This document shows positions 1 through 12,018 of a DNA stretch of 64,000 nt, piece by piece (the stretch's first letter is position 1; every line of letters starts with the position of its first letter). The position numbers and the translations under genes were made by a program. Under the pieces are notes generated by a model. The model saw only the letters and a list, made by a program, of their open reading frames with translations. It did no database searches and was not told where the DNA came from. This DNA comes from Turritopsis dohrnii. Lineage: Eukaryota > Cnidaria > Hydrozoa > Anthoathecata > Oceaniidae. Location of the stretch: contig BQMF02000015.1 in NCBI GenBank assembly GCA_027922465.2, positions 558,001 through 622,000 of the forward strand. The letters are read 5' to 3'.

Positions 1-1127
1 TGCACTTGACAGTGCTAATTGATTTTTGAATCGATGTGTAATATCCATTCGAGAAGCATTTCCCTCCATTTTTCATCTGAAAAAAAGTCTTTCGATGTGG
101 CATATCTCTTTGCTTTTGGGCACTAAATTTCAACAAACACCTAAAGTTCCTTTTGAATCATCAATAAATAACCCATCGAGAGTAGCAGCCAACCAAAAAA
201 GGTTCAATGAAGTTTGTCAGCATTCTTGTGCATATGATCATTTAACTCAAGATTCTATGAGCATTGTTTGAGGTTATGTTGTTCTTTGTGAAAACCATAG
301 CTGACACCCACTTTGGTCATCTGTATATTCGTGATGACTTGTATATTGAATTCTATTTGTACAAAGTGATGGAACAGTGTTGATCTAATATACTCCATAT
401 ATTTTGTATTTGTTTCACTTGAAAACATATCAGAAGAAGAGTGTACAGAGCCAATTTCATTATAAATTTATTAAGCTTTATTTCATCTCTTACATTCTGG
501 CAGGGATATGACAAGTACTAATACTTATTCTGGGATCAATAATTTGCACAATTGATCCCTTTTATGTCAATGGGTTTTTTGAAAGGACTTCCTTGATTCT
601 CCAGTTCTCTGTAACAGCTGGAACACCCTGTTGCCTCATCCAATTTCTTAGAAGACATTTGTTAGTTCATTTTTATGTGTATAATTCAAACAAACCAATA
701 ATATGATTACAATAACCACTTCCAGGGCAAGTTGCTGGGGAACTATACATTCCATAAACTTTAAAGCTACTGCATCTGGACAAAAATCTCTCATTATACT
801 TGCTTTGCATTTACATTCAAGAAAAATAAATTTCCCACTTTAAGTTGTAAAGATAGTGTCGGCTCTTTATTAGCATAACAATTAAGTGCAGGTTAAATTT
901 GATATCGTGAAGTAATAGTTCAGTAAGATATCTTGCTCTTTCATCATCCATTTGATCAGGTATGGTCTCATACTGAATCATAGATTAAAAAATAAGTCAT
1001 TTCCAGAAAAGTATATTTCCTTGTCTACTGACTAAAGGGAAGAAAAAGGCAAAAATCAATTTTCATTTTATTTTTAAAGATTTACTTCCAGGTCTTGATT
1101 ATGCTTCAGAATGAACTTTGTCTTTAG
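1..1127. other. Upstream region, no gene resolved
   Basis: I see no RING exon here, although the paralogous gene at 26390 has its RING exon only about 525 bases before the matching B-box exon. An open frame at 26-271 (+) of about 81 codons has no recognisable domain. The bases just before 1128 (from about 1089) resemble the end of the intron that precedes the matching exon in copy 2. Confidence 0.5.
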
Positions 1128-4100
1128 GTGGAAAACCAAATGTCAAGGAGCTATCCTACACAAAGCATCGCCTTCCTGTTACTGTAAGCAATGTCGACAG
1201 TTGTTATGTGAGTTATGCTTGGAACAACATCAATGTGAAAGAAGTAACCATATCAAAGTTTCGTATAATGTTATCAAAAAATGTTTTCATCCCATATGTG
1301 AACGTCACCACTTGTTTGCAAAGTTCATATGCAAGGAATGCAAAACTTTTCTCTGTGTATACTGCAAGAACAGAACGCATAAAAATCATGAATCAAATGA
1401 GCTGGATTCTCATTTACAAAAGTTGAAGACTGAGATTAACACCGAGTTTGAAGCAGCAAAAAACTTAGCAGAAAGAATAAAACAGTCTGAGTGTTCTGTT
1501 TTAAAGAAAATGCGAAAATGCAGACAAGAACTTTCCCAAGAACTACTTCGGCGAAAGTACGTCGACTTAAGCAAATATTTGGCTCAACTCAATGAAAAAG
1601 AAAGAAATATAATAAGAGAATTTGACAAACAATGGGTTGAATTTCTTGCACAAAGAAATCAAGTGACCAGTTCGTGTAATGAGGTAAGGAAAATCTTGGA
1701 AGATCGGGAGGAAATTTTCAATCTTGTGATCATATCCGAAGCAAGTTCACTTATGGAAAGATTACAAACGATTTCCAATGATCTGTCTCTAAAATTTGTC
1801 CTTCATGGACGAACAACTGGAAACAAGCTTGGAAAATTAGATGCTGTTGTGCAGAAGAAAAAGAGAAGTTCAAGTAGTGACTGTGAAGTGAAGTCAGAAT
1901 TACTAAATGAAAATGACGAGGTTGTGCAGTGCAAAATTGATTGGGAAAAAGTAAATAGTATGTGTTTTACTCTTTGCTTATTAAGACAATGTGTGTTATA
2001 TAGTAACATGTTTCCCATATTAAGCTTTCACATACAGAGAAACGTTTCAATTTCTTAAAATATCACCATCTGACGTTGTTGATTAAGGAGAATTCACATA
2101 AAAAATATTTTGAACGCGATCTTTTGTTTTTGATTGTTAGACAAGTGGCATGATGATCCGCTATACGAAGCTATCGTTCAGAGAGACCAAAAACAGAATA
2201 TTTCAACAGGGAAAGACGTCCAGAAAAATCCATCCAAACTAAAATCTGTGTCAGAATCGATAATGGACGAAGCAAATCAACAAACGAACGTATGGGCTAG
2301 AAGAGACTCGACAGAAGTAGGTTCTGGCATGACATCAAATACTACTTTTAGTCCTGGTGCATTTTCAACCTTTAGTTTTAAAGCTCTTCCTGATGCTATA
2401 TCAGACTCTTCAGCTGGAAAACCGATATTCAGTTTTCCTGCTGTATCTCAACAACATAACCAGAATGCTGGTAATCCTTTTCTTACGAAACAGGTATTAG
2501 ATGATATCCCACTGTCTACGAGTGAAAGTGATATGTCAAGCTTTCAGTCTAACACGTTTAGAGAAGTGGAAGAGAGTTCTGCAGAAGTAAAGCCTAGCCC
2601 GTTTCAGAATTTATCTTTCAAATTGCCTGCCAGCGCAAAGGACTCACAGTCCCAAGTGATTTCACCAGCCACTATGAGTCACTTTGCCGGTTTTAGTTTT
2701 GCTGCAAAAGGAGATGCCATCACTGATAGCTCCAGACAGAATTTGGCAGGTGAATTAAAATCTGCTGTCATCCCATTGACACAAAATTTCCCTATGATGA
2801 CTTCACTTCTAAAGGATCAACCTAAGACACCACCCAAGCAAGGTTCTGGCTCTCCTAAGCCAGAGGCAATTCCAGGCATGAACAAGTTACCGGTTTTCGA
2901 AAAAGGTCTTGTGGAAACTGGTATTGATCCATCATCATTCTGGACATCGGTATCACCACAAAAGCCATTTTTCACTGGAAACAATACTGGGCTTGATGCT
3001 ATTGGTCATAAAGAGGAGCCACGTGTTGTTGACGAGGAAGAATTCTTTAAAGATGCTATGCAAGTTTCTAATGACTTTAACGACGTAATAGTTGAACAAT
3101 ACGGCAATGGTGAATCTTATTACGAGAATGAATACAATTATTATGGGGACTGCGAAGTGAAGCCAGAATCACAAAATGAAAATAAAGAAGTTGTGGAGTG
3201 CAAAATTGATTGGGAAAAAGTGAACGGTAGGTGTTTCATTCTTTGCATATTATCGCGATAATAAGATTATCAACTTTACCATTGACATGGTTGGAGTCCA
3301 AAAATATCACCTGGAATGATTAGGAAAAGAAAAACATTTTATTTATTTTTAGATAAGTGGCATGATGATCCACTTTACAATACTATCTTGCAGAAAGGTA
3401 AACAAGAGAAATCACATGTACCCACTATCAGGTTTGGATCGAGACAACAGAAACCACAAGCACCCATTTTCAACGATAAACCACAAGCAAACTCTTTTTT
3501 TTTTTACCCGACACAAGATAAACTGGAAACAACTTCATTCAGTTTTGGATCGACACCGGATAAACCGGAAACAACCTCATTCGGTTTTGGTTCAACACAG
3601 GATATATTTGCTCACTTCGCTCCAAGGCCAGGATCATGGACATGTGAAACATGTTTGATAACAAATGAAGCTGAAAGTACAAAATGTATTGCATGCACTG
3701 CCCCAAATCCATCAGCTACTCAACCGACAGAAACGTCATCATTAAGTTTTGGTTCAACACAGGATAAACCACAAACAACCTCATTCAGTTTTGGGTCGAC
3801 ACAGGATAAACTGCAAACAACCTCATTCAGTTTCGGTTTGAAGCAGGAGAAGTCAGAAGCAACTTCATTTGTTCATGCCTCTGAGCAAGACAAAGCATCA
3901 ACGGCTTCATCAAATTCACATGTAAAGGAAGAATCATCTGACCCGTTGAAAGAGAAAGTGAATATATTTGCTAAATTCGCTCCAAAGCCAGGATCATGGA
4001 CATGTGAAACATGCTTGATAACAAATGAAGCTGAAAGTACAAAATGTATTGCATGCACTGCCCCAAATCCATCAGCTACTCAACCGACAGAAACGTCATC

Positions 4101-7100
4101 ATTAAGTTTTGGTTCAACACAGGATAAACCACAAACAACCTCATTCAGTTTTGGGTCGACACAGGATAAACTGCAAACAACCTCATTCAGTTTCGGTTTG
4201 AAGCAGGAGAAGTCAGAAGCAACTTCATTTGTTCATGCCTCTGAGCAAGACAAAGCATCAACGGCTTCATCAAATTCACATGTAAAGGAAGAATCATCTG
4301 ACCCGTTGAAAGAGAAAGTGAATATATTTGCTAAATTCGCTCCAAAGCCAGGATCATGGACATGTGAAACATGCTTGATAACAAATGAAGCTGAAAGTAC
4401 AAAATGTATTGCATGCACTGCCCCAAATCCATCAGCTACTCAACCGACAGAAACGTCATCATTAAGTTTTGGTTCAACACAGGATAAACCACAAACAACC
4501 TCATTCAGTTTTGGTTCGACACAGGACAAACCACAAACAACCCCATTCAGTTTTGGGTCAACACAGGATAAACTGCAAACAACCTCATTCAGTTTCGGTT
4601 TGAAACAGGAGAAGTCAGAAGCAACTTCATTTGTTCGTGCCTCTGAGCAAGACAAAGCATCAACGGCTTCATCAAATTCACAGGTAAAAGAAGAATCATC
4701 TGACCCGTTGAAAGAGAAAGTGAATATATTTGCTAAATTCGCTCCAAAGCCAGGATCATGGACATGTGAAACATGCTTGATAACAAATGAAGCTGAAAGT
4801 ACAAAATGTATTGCATGCACTGCCCCAAATCCATCAGCTACTCAACCGACAGAAACGTCATCATTAAGTTTTGGTTCAACACAGGATAAACCACAAACAA
4901 CCTCATTCAGTTTTGGGTCGACACAGGATAAACTGCAAACAACCTCATTCAGTTTCGGTTTGAAGCAGGAGAAGTCAGAAGCAACTTCATTTGTTCATGC
5001 CTCTGAGCAAGACAAAGCATCAACGGCTTCATCAAATTCACATGTAAAGGAAGAATCATCTGACCCGTTGAAAGAGAAAGTGAATATATTTGCTAAATTC
5101 GCTCCAAAGCCAGGATCATGGACATGTGAAACATGCTTGATAACAAATGAAGCTGAAAGTACAAAATGTATTGCATGCACTGCCCCAAATCCATCAGCTA
5201 CTCAACCGACAGAAACGTCATCATTAAGTTTTGGTTCAACACAGGATAAACCACAAACAACCTCATTCAGTTTTGGTTCGACACAGGACAAACCACAAAC
5301 AACCCCATTCAGTTTTGGGTCAACACAGGATAAACTGCAAACAACCTCATTCAGTTTCGGTTTGAAACAGGAGAAGTCAGAAGCAACTTCATTTGTTCGT
5401 GCCTCTGAGCAAGACAAAGCATCAACGGCTTCATCAAATTCACAGGTAAAAGAAGAATCATCTGACCCGTTGAAAGAGAAAGTGAATATATTTGCTAAAT
5501 TCGCTCCAAAGCCAGGATCATGGACATGTGAAACATGCTTGATAACAAATGAAGCTGAAAGTACAAAATGTATTGCATGCACTGCCCCAAATCCATCAGC
5601 TACTCAACCGACAGAAACGTCATCATTAAGTTTTGGTTCAACACAGGATAAACCACAAACAACCTCATTCAGTTTTGGTTCAACACAGGATAAACCACAA
5701 ACAACCTCATTTAGTTTTGGTTCAATACAGGATAAACCACAAACAACCTCATTCAGTTTTGGGTCGACACAGGATAAACCACAAACAACCTCATTTAGTT
5801 TTGGTTCAACACAGGATAAACCTGAAGCAACCTCACTTAGTTTTGGTTCGACACAGGATACACCACAAACAACCTCCTTTAGTTTTGGTTCAACACAGGA
5901 TAAACCTGAAACAACCTCATTCAGTTTTGGATCGACACAGGATAAACCTCAAACAACCTCATTTAGTTTTGGTTCGACACCGGATAAATCTGAAGCATCC
6001 TCATTCAGTTTTGGGTTGACACACAACGAACCATCAGCATCTTCTTTCAGCTTTGGTTCCCAGAAGGAATCACTGAAACCCGAATTCGATTCTGATAAAA
6101 AGGTGGATGATTCGAAATGTTCAGATGTTGCTGTTAATCAAAGTAATGTTCCTTCCCATAATAAATTTGAAGCAGATCCGAATACGTGGGAGTGTCCGTC
6201 ATGTCTTGCCAAAAACGATCGATACCGAGAGCATTGTCGTAACTGTCATAACGTTAAGGAAAAAACACCTGTTGTGAAACTCGATCCAGCATTATTTTCA
6301 ACGCCTGTCCCATTTAATCCGGACATCACTAGAACTCCAGCGGCAACTTTCACAAGCCAATCTGGTTCTGCTCCGCCTGCTACTGGCTTATTCATCACTC
6401 CAGCTGAATCTCCAAAGGCCGAAACTTCGTCGGCCGGCGGTTTTTTTCTAGCAAAGAAGGGAGAATCTGATGGAAAGTCGACTTTAGAGACTGAAGCTGC
6501 CGATCGTGTTTTGATGCCACCCCCTACTGGCTTACCTCCGAAAACGAAAACTACTCCACAACAGAACTCCAAGAAGACCACCTCCAACAAAGATTCTGTT
6601 TTTTCGTGGATGCCTCAAGGTCTAAACACTGAGACCTTGTTTACTTTTGGCAGCACACCGTCGCCGTCATTGTCGGCTGCTAGCAGCGTGGATGACATTC
6701 CTGCGCAAACCAGTGATAATGTGCCTTCAGCTTTTTCAAATACATCTTTTACTTTCAAGTTAGAAAAGGAACTTTCAACAGAACCGAAAACTCCGGATGC
6801 AAAATCGAAAATGTCGCCGACTATACGATCACCCGTCTCTCCGAAAACACCTGATGACGGTGATGACAACGACAACGATTCGCAATTTGTACCAATCGTG
6901 AGTTTAGAACACGTGATGTTGGGCACAGGTGAGGAAGATGAAGAAGTGCTATTCAAGGAACGTTCGAAGATGTTCAGATTTGACAAGCAGTGGAAAGAAC
7001 GAGGTATTGGTGAGCTGCGAATTTTACGGAACCGAAAAACTCAACAGCATAGATTGATTATGAGGCGAGAAAAGATTCTTAAACTGTGTGCTAACCATGG

Positions 7101-10100
7101 TCTGATTCAAGGAATGACTATTAAACCTATGACTGGAAATAGAAAAGCTTACACTTGGAAGACTGGTGCTGATATTTCTGATGATGACGTGAAAGAACAG
7201 ATGTTTGCTGCTCGTTTTAAAGACGAAGAAACTGCCTGTCGGTTTGTTAAGATATTTGAAGAGGCTTGCTCATTCAAAAGGATGGAACAAAATATTATAG
7301 CTGAGAATAAGGCAGTTGAGTCAACAGAGTCTGAGGTCATCATTATATCTGATTCTGAAGAATCTGTCGAAGATAACGACGTCAAAACCTTAGTAACGGA
7401 CGCCACTGATGTTAAAGTGACGTTCGATGCGATTCCCGACAGCGTGTTGACGAAGAAAGCCAAAGAACTATTGTTGCCGAAAACGTTTTTTAACGAGCCG
7501 CCAGTATGTATTGGAGTTCCACCAATACGGAGTGTTGCTGAAACGTAAGTGTACCGTTCTGAATGGGGAATTTTATTTTTAAGTTTCTGGGATACCCCAG
7601 TTAGCTTCTGTTACACTAGTAAATGTCGCAATCAGCAGTGAATGTCGCAAAGATAGAAATAGATAGACATCCATTTATCAATAATTAATGTCGCTAATCG
7701 TTACATTAGCTGTGGCATTGCTCAAAAGCGATTGTCGCAACTGAACGGTAAATCTCGTAGTCAGACTTTTCCCGAATTTCTGTTTAAATATGGTGTTATA
7801 GAAGAGCCAACAAGTATCACCTCGTTTTAAAGATTTTTACTATGGAATAATATTATAATTATGAAATGGAAATAATATGTAAATTACTGGGAAATAAGAA
7901 ATATAATTAGTGAAATAATAAAATGTATAGAAACGAGGCGTAACTTGCTGTTGATTGCGAATAAAGATTGCTATTTAATTTTTTGATGACATGTGGTATG
8001 GAAAGTGTAGGGGATTTCAGAGAATATTACCGGATATTGATATAAAGGTTGTAACTTGGTCTGACACGAGTGTGGTGATGTCATGCTCCGCCTTATTTTC
8101 GTTGTCCGAAGAAATGAAAAGCTCATCAGACTGTCCGCAGAAAACCTGGAAATAAAATGTTATCTTTATAGGACTTTCCAATGAAATCGTTTCTTTTTAA
8201 GAAAATTCTTTCTTACAGTGATGACTTTTTGGAAAAATTCAAAAACGTTAACATCCAATCTCTGCCAAGGAACTTTCTTTTAATCGTAATGAAATTGGGC
8301 AATATCCAATTCATTTAATTCATTAGTCATTTTTAGCTAATATCAAAAAGGTATCTTGTTGATAATAACATATCTCTTGTCAATGGGTCGTTACATAAAA
8401 AACTAGCTTTTCACAGACTTTTGCCTGGTTAATTGCCTTAGTGAAAATTATAAAATGCATGTGTCAGTGGCACGAAAAAATTTGGTTACTTTCCAAGACT
8501 TTTGGAACTGTTCAGCAGTTACCTCAAAGATTTAAAATCATAACATTAAAGAAAAAACAGTACAGTGAACTCTCTCTAATTCGAGCACCCAAGGGACCGA
8601 AAGAAACGTTCGATTTATGAAAAGTTCGACTTTCGGAGGTTTATTTATAAAGAAATGTTATGAAGGGCCCATGAAATTCGTTCGAATAGGAGAGAGTTCG
8701 AATTATAATGATTCCACAGGGGCGCTTAATCGAGTCTTACAGTAATTAACAAAATATAAACGAGCAGTTGGCTGCTGTGACGTAATTTCCAAAAAGTTCT
8801 ATCTTTTCAAATGACATTCATTTTAATTACCTAAAGTCTGTCTCAATATAATTGGCAGTGGAAACAAATCACCTCATGACTTTTGATAGCCACTTCCGAT
8901 TCCAAAAATAATTTTTGCATGTTTTAGATAAACAAAAGCACTATATTTGAATATATTTTTGGTTGAAAAATTCGCGATTTTTTGCAGTTAAATTTGCGAT
9001 TTAAAAAATAAAGCTTTTTTTCTACTTAAGCTATAACTTTCATTTTTGCACCAGCGGTAGCCCTGCCTTAGGCAAAGAAAGTTATAAAGTTTGAGGGCAA
9101 ACCGATGGGTCGTTCGGAAGATATGGGACCCGAAGTACCCCTCAGTAGCGATTTTATGCGAAACATCAAATCTCCAACTTTCAACAAAAAACGGGGGTTA
9201 TCTTTTCTTTCATCAACAGCTCAATTAAAAGTTGAAAAGTGTTACAGTAATGCGTTGATGTTTATTGACCATTAAGCAAAACAAAGGGAAGCAGCTTAAT
9301 TGTTTTTTATTGTTAAAACGATGTGGAATAAAAAAGTCACACAGATCTTGAAAGCGTTTTTGTTGAACACAATAAGATATCTTTTAAACACAAAGCTTTG
9401 AAACCGTATGATACAATAGAAAGAAAATTTACAATATTTACATTTAAATTGCCGTAGTGTGTTTATAGCAGTAAACTTTGATTATTCCCAAAACACAAAT
9501 AACAGTTTCCCAAAAGATAATTAAAAAGATCGTTGAATGTGATGTGTTTAAAAAATGGTTCCACCATCATTGCCCCCGTTTTTTGTTGAAAGTCGGAGAT
9601 TTGATGTTTCACATAAAATCGCTACTGAGGGATACTTCAGGTCCCATATCTTCCGAACGACCCATCGGTTTGCCCTCAAACTTTATAACTTTCTTTGCCT
9701 AAGGCAGGGCTACCACTGGTGCAAAAATGAAAGTTATAGCTTAAGTAGAAAAAAAGCTTTATTTTTTAAATCGCAAATTTAACTGCAAAAAATCGCGAAT
9801 TTTTCAACCAAAAATATATTCAAATATAGTGCTTATTATTATCTAAAACATGCATAAACAATTTTTGGAATCGAAAGTGGCTATCAAAAGTTATGAGGTG
9901 ATTTGTTTCCACTGCCAATTATATTGAGACAGACTTTAGTTCTGTAGATTCGAACCTATGACACGAACGTAAGATCTACATCATATCCACTTGGCCACAA
10001 CCCCATAATTCAATCAGCTTCAACAGTCTCAACTCCAACACTATTGTTTCGAAAAGTTTTTAAATCCAGTTTACTGTAATAGTTTTTTTGTGATCTCTTT

Positions 10101-11381
10101 AGATCAGAAGCTGCAACGTCACCTGCAGTGTGTGTTCGTGAAAGCGAACTAGCCAAATTAAATGTTGCCGATGATTTGATTCTTACTCATGAACTGGTAA
10201 CTGAAAAGAGTGCACAAACCAAGGCTAACTCCATGCTCTTACCGAAGTCATTCTACAACTGCAATGAGAGTGAAATAGTCGCTGTTAATGAAGTTATCGA
10301 AAATGATGAAATCCAAGAAGAAATTCAGCATGGATTAACTCGACTGCACGTCAAGAACGATTTCCAGCGTGAGGTATTTCGTGGTAGTTGTACGCTTTTC
10401 AGTTTTATCGGCCAATCTAAGGATTACAAACAGATCGCTAAAGGAGATGTTATTATTCTCTGCGACCAAGAGGTCGATAGAACTGAAGTGGTTGTAGTCT
10501 CAGAAAATAAAATATTCTATCAAAAGGAAGTCTCACCCGATTTGAAATTAACGCTACTTCCCGATTCGAAAACAATGTTCGAGTTGAGACAATCCATTGG
10601 GTTGGATGGTCACGTTGTTGGATTTCCAGACAATGTGACTGCGACGCGCTTCCGGTTGAACTTTGAGAAGAGAAACAAGCCTGTTTCACATGGAAATGTC
10701 TTTGGTGGCTCTGGTGTGGGCTTGTCATTTGCTTCTATTGCTGCAGGTGGACCATCAGGATTCGAAAGTAATTCTGGAAAATCATTCGCTGGTAGTGGTT
10801 CGTCTTTGTTCATGCAAAATAACGTTCACAACGATGACGAGGAAGAATCTACTATTTACGTGGAACCTCTCGTGCAACTTACGACAGTTGCCGTGTCGAA
10901 TAGTGAAGAGGAGGAAACAGTGGTATTCAATCAACGTTGTAAATTATACCGTTTTGATTCTTCTTCGAAAAAATGGAAAGAAAGAGGCGTTGGTAATTTG
11001 AAACTTCTGCAACATAAACTTTCAGGGAAATCAAGATTGCTGATGCGACGCGAGCAAGTGGGGAAACTGTGTGCGAATCACCAGCTGAATGCAGAATTGA
11101 AGTTGGAACCTTTCAAGACAAACGAACTCACAGTCACGTGGCATGCTGTAGGGGATATGAGCGATTCTGTACCTGAAGATTGTATATTAGCCGCACGATT
11201 TAAAAACCGGTCGATACTGACGGAGTTCAAAGAAAAATTTCTTAGTTTGTGTGAAGGTGAGATAGTCGAGGGCGTTGAGAAGAAGATGACTAACGGTGGG
11301 GCGGAAGAAAGGGCGGTTAAGCCAGTATTTGGCTCTTGTGATCCTTCACTGGCTGAAGAACTGCAACAACGTAACCAGTGA
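1128..11381 (+). CDS. TRIM-like / FG-nucleoporin fusion protein, copy 1 (5' end not seen)
   Basis: Inferred exons are 1128-1957, 2141-3226, 3353-7544 and 10103-11381, with GT-AG sites and compatible phases, giving about 2460 residues before any RING exon. The first visible exon encodes two B-boxes (Cys/His clusters near 1147-1270 and 1295-1400) and a coiled coil rich in K, E and L, as in TRIM proteins. The next exon is low complexity with scattered F-S-F motifs and an acidic end. The third holds FSFG repeats alternating with six near-identical RanBP2-type zinc fingers (GSWTCETC... CxxC), a seventh divergent finger near 6187, and a Ran-binding domain (about 6950-7270: WKERGIGELRIL, MRREKILKLCANH). 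The last exon holds a degenerate Ran-binding-like stretch and a canonical domain (about 10925-11250: WKERGVGNLKLL, MRREQVGKLCANH). The Ran-binding domains and a LPKTFF-type motif resemble Nup358/RanBP2; no TPR or cyclophilin domain is visible. Likely role: nuclear-pore or Ran-linked scaffold with TRIM-type assembly (inference). Confidence 0.85.
3520..6060 (+). repeat. FSFG and RanBP2 zinc-finger tandem array (in-frame)
   Basis: The coding repeat has a 42-base FG unit (consensus TTSFSFGSTQDKPQ) and a larger unit of 360 or 402 bases made of one zinc finger, FG units and a serine/glutamate-rich spacer. The 402-base form simply has one more FG unit. A 360+402 pair is itself repeated at an offset of 762 bases (compare 4440-4820 with 5202-5582). 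The copies are almost identical at DNA level, third codon positions included, so the array expanded or was homogenised recently. About ten FG units in a row follow at 5625-6060. Confidence 0.9.
8017..8145 (-). pseudogene. Possible inverted fragment related to the post-RanBD segment
   Basis: On the - strand a good splice acceptor (TTTATTTCCAG) is followed by 42 open codons and a stop. The translation ELFISSDNENKAEHDITTLV resembles EVIIISDSEESVEDNDVKTL just after the first Ran-binding domain of copy 1. Similarity is weak at DNA level, so this may be chance. Confidence 0.25.
8563..8710. mobile_element. Degraded pogo/Tigger-type MITE fragment
   Basis: It starts TA-CAGTGAACTCTCTCTAATTCG and has an internal inverted match ending GAGAGAGTTCGAATTATAATG near 8705. 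The expected terminal ...TTCACTG-TA at the right end is lost. It lies in the 2.56-kb last intron of copy 1. Confidence 0.4.
8831..9939. mobile_element. Foldback DNA element with 367-base inverted arms
   Basis: The left arm (8831-9197) and right arm (9573-9939) are near-perfect reverse complements of equal length, separated by a 375-base unrelated centre. Ends are CTAAAGTCTGTCTCAATATA and its complement. No transposase frame is present; the 75-codon open frames in the right arm are side products. No clear target duplication is visible. The homologous intron of the third copy (about 15.7 kb) lacks the element. Confidence 0.85.
9944..10004 (-). pseudogene. tRNA-Ser/Leu-like pseudogene or SINE head
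   Basis: On the - strand an A-box-like TGGCCAAGTGG and a B-box-like GGTTCGAATC lie at about tRNA spacing. The A box resembles the GTGGCCGAGTGG of type II tRNAs. The stems pair poorly and the variable arm is short, so it is not a working tRNA gene. Related sequence (TGGTCGAGTGG) occurs at about 15785-15812 in the third copy, so it predates that duplication. Confidence 0.35.
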
Positions 11382-11482
11382 TTTAAGGAAAACTTTGAGA
11401 AGTTTTGGTCAGCGTCGATCTACACTAATAACAAGATGGCTGTGGGAATGGTTAAGTGATCGAATAACAGTTGAGTTGTTAA

Positions 11483-11876
11483 AGCCTGGAATACACTATC
11501 CATTTGAATGGATAAAAAAAAAACGATGAAAAAAACTTATTCAACACAGGTCTTTACACTTATCTAACAAACCTAACCAACTACACGTTTTTTTTATAAA
11601 AATAACTTCTATAAGAATGTCAGGGTGAAAATCGCCGGGGACTATATTTAAATTTATGACAATTTTGCCCACTGAGACTATATTTTTATTTAATTCCCTA
11701 TTAAACTCGCGTGACCCCCCCTTGAGATAGATGGAAGTTGAACACGTCCATTTTTTCATACGTTTTTCATTTAAACTGAGACAGGTGAAAATCTATCAGT
11801 TTTTAGCGTATACATTATAAAAATTTGACGGATCCACTAAAACTGATGCATTAAAATTGATAATGTATCCCAGGCT
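11483..11876. mobile_element. MITE, AGCCTGG ends, TAA target duplication
   Basis: Terminal inverted repeats AGCCTGGAATACACTATCC / GATAATGTATCCCAGGCT are flanked by direct TAA at 11480-11482 and 11877-11879. This fits PIF/Harbinger-type insertion. It lies about 100 bases after the stop codon of copy 1. A relative is at 42953-43266. Confidence 0.8.
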
Positions 11877-12018
11877 TAAGTCCGAAATATAACATATTTT
11901 TCATATTTAATAAAAATGTTGATGTTATTTGCAATACTGCATTTCTGAAATAATAGACATTTCTCTACTTTTAGTTTAGTCGTCAAAGCAATGGCAAACT
12001 AACCAGTGTGTCTCTTAA

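Noticed and set aside
26..271. 81-codon frame at the window start as a possible exon
   Set aside because: No domain, no clear splice borders, no match to the RING exon expected there.
3873..5582. Five - strand frames of 61-126 codons, identical to each other
   Set aside because: Shadows of the zinc-finger repeat units on the + strand.
9478..9782. Two 75-codon frames in the foldback element
   Set aside because: They lie in the right inverted arm and centre, with no transposase motifs.
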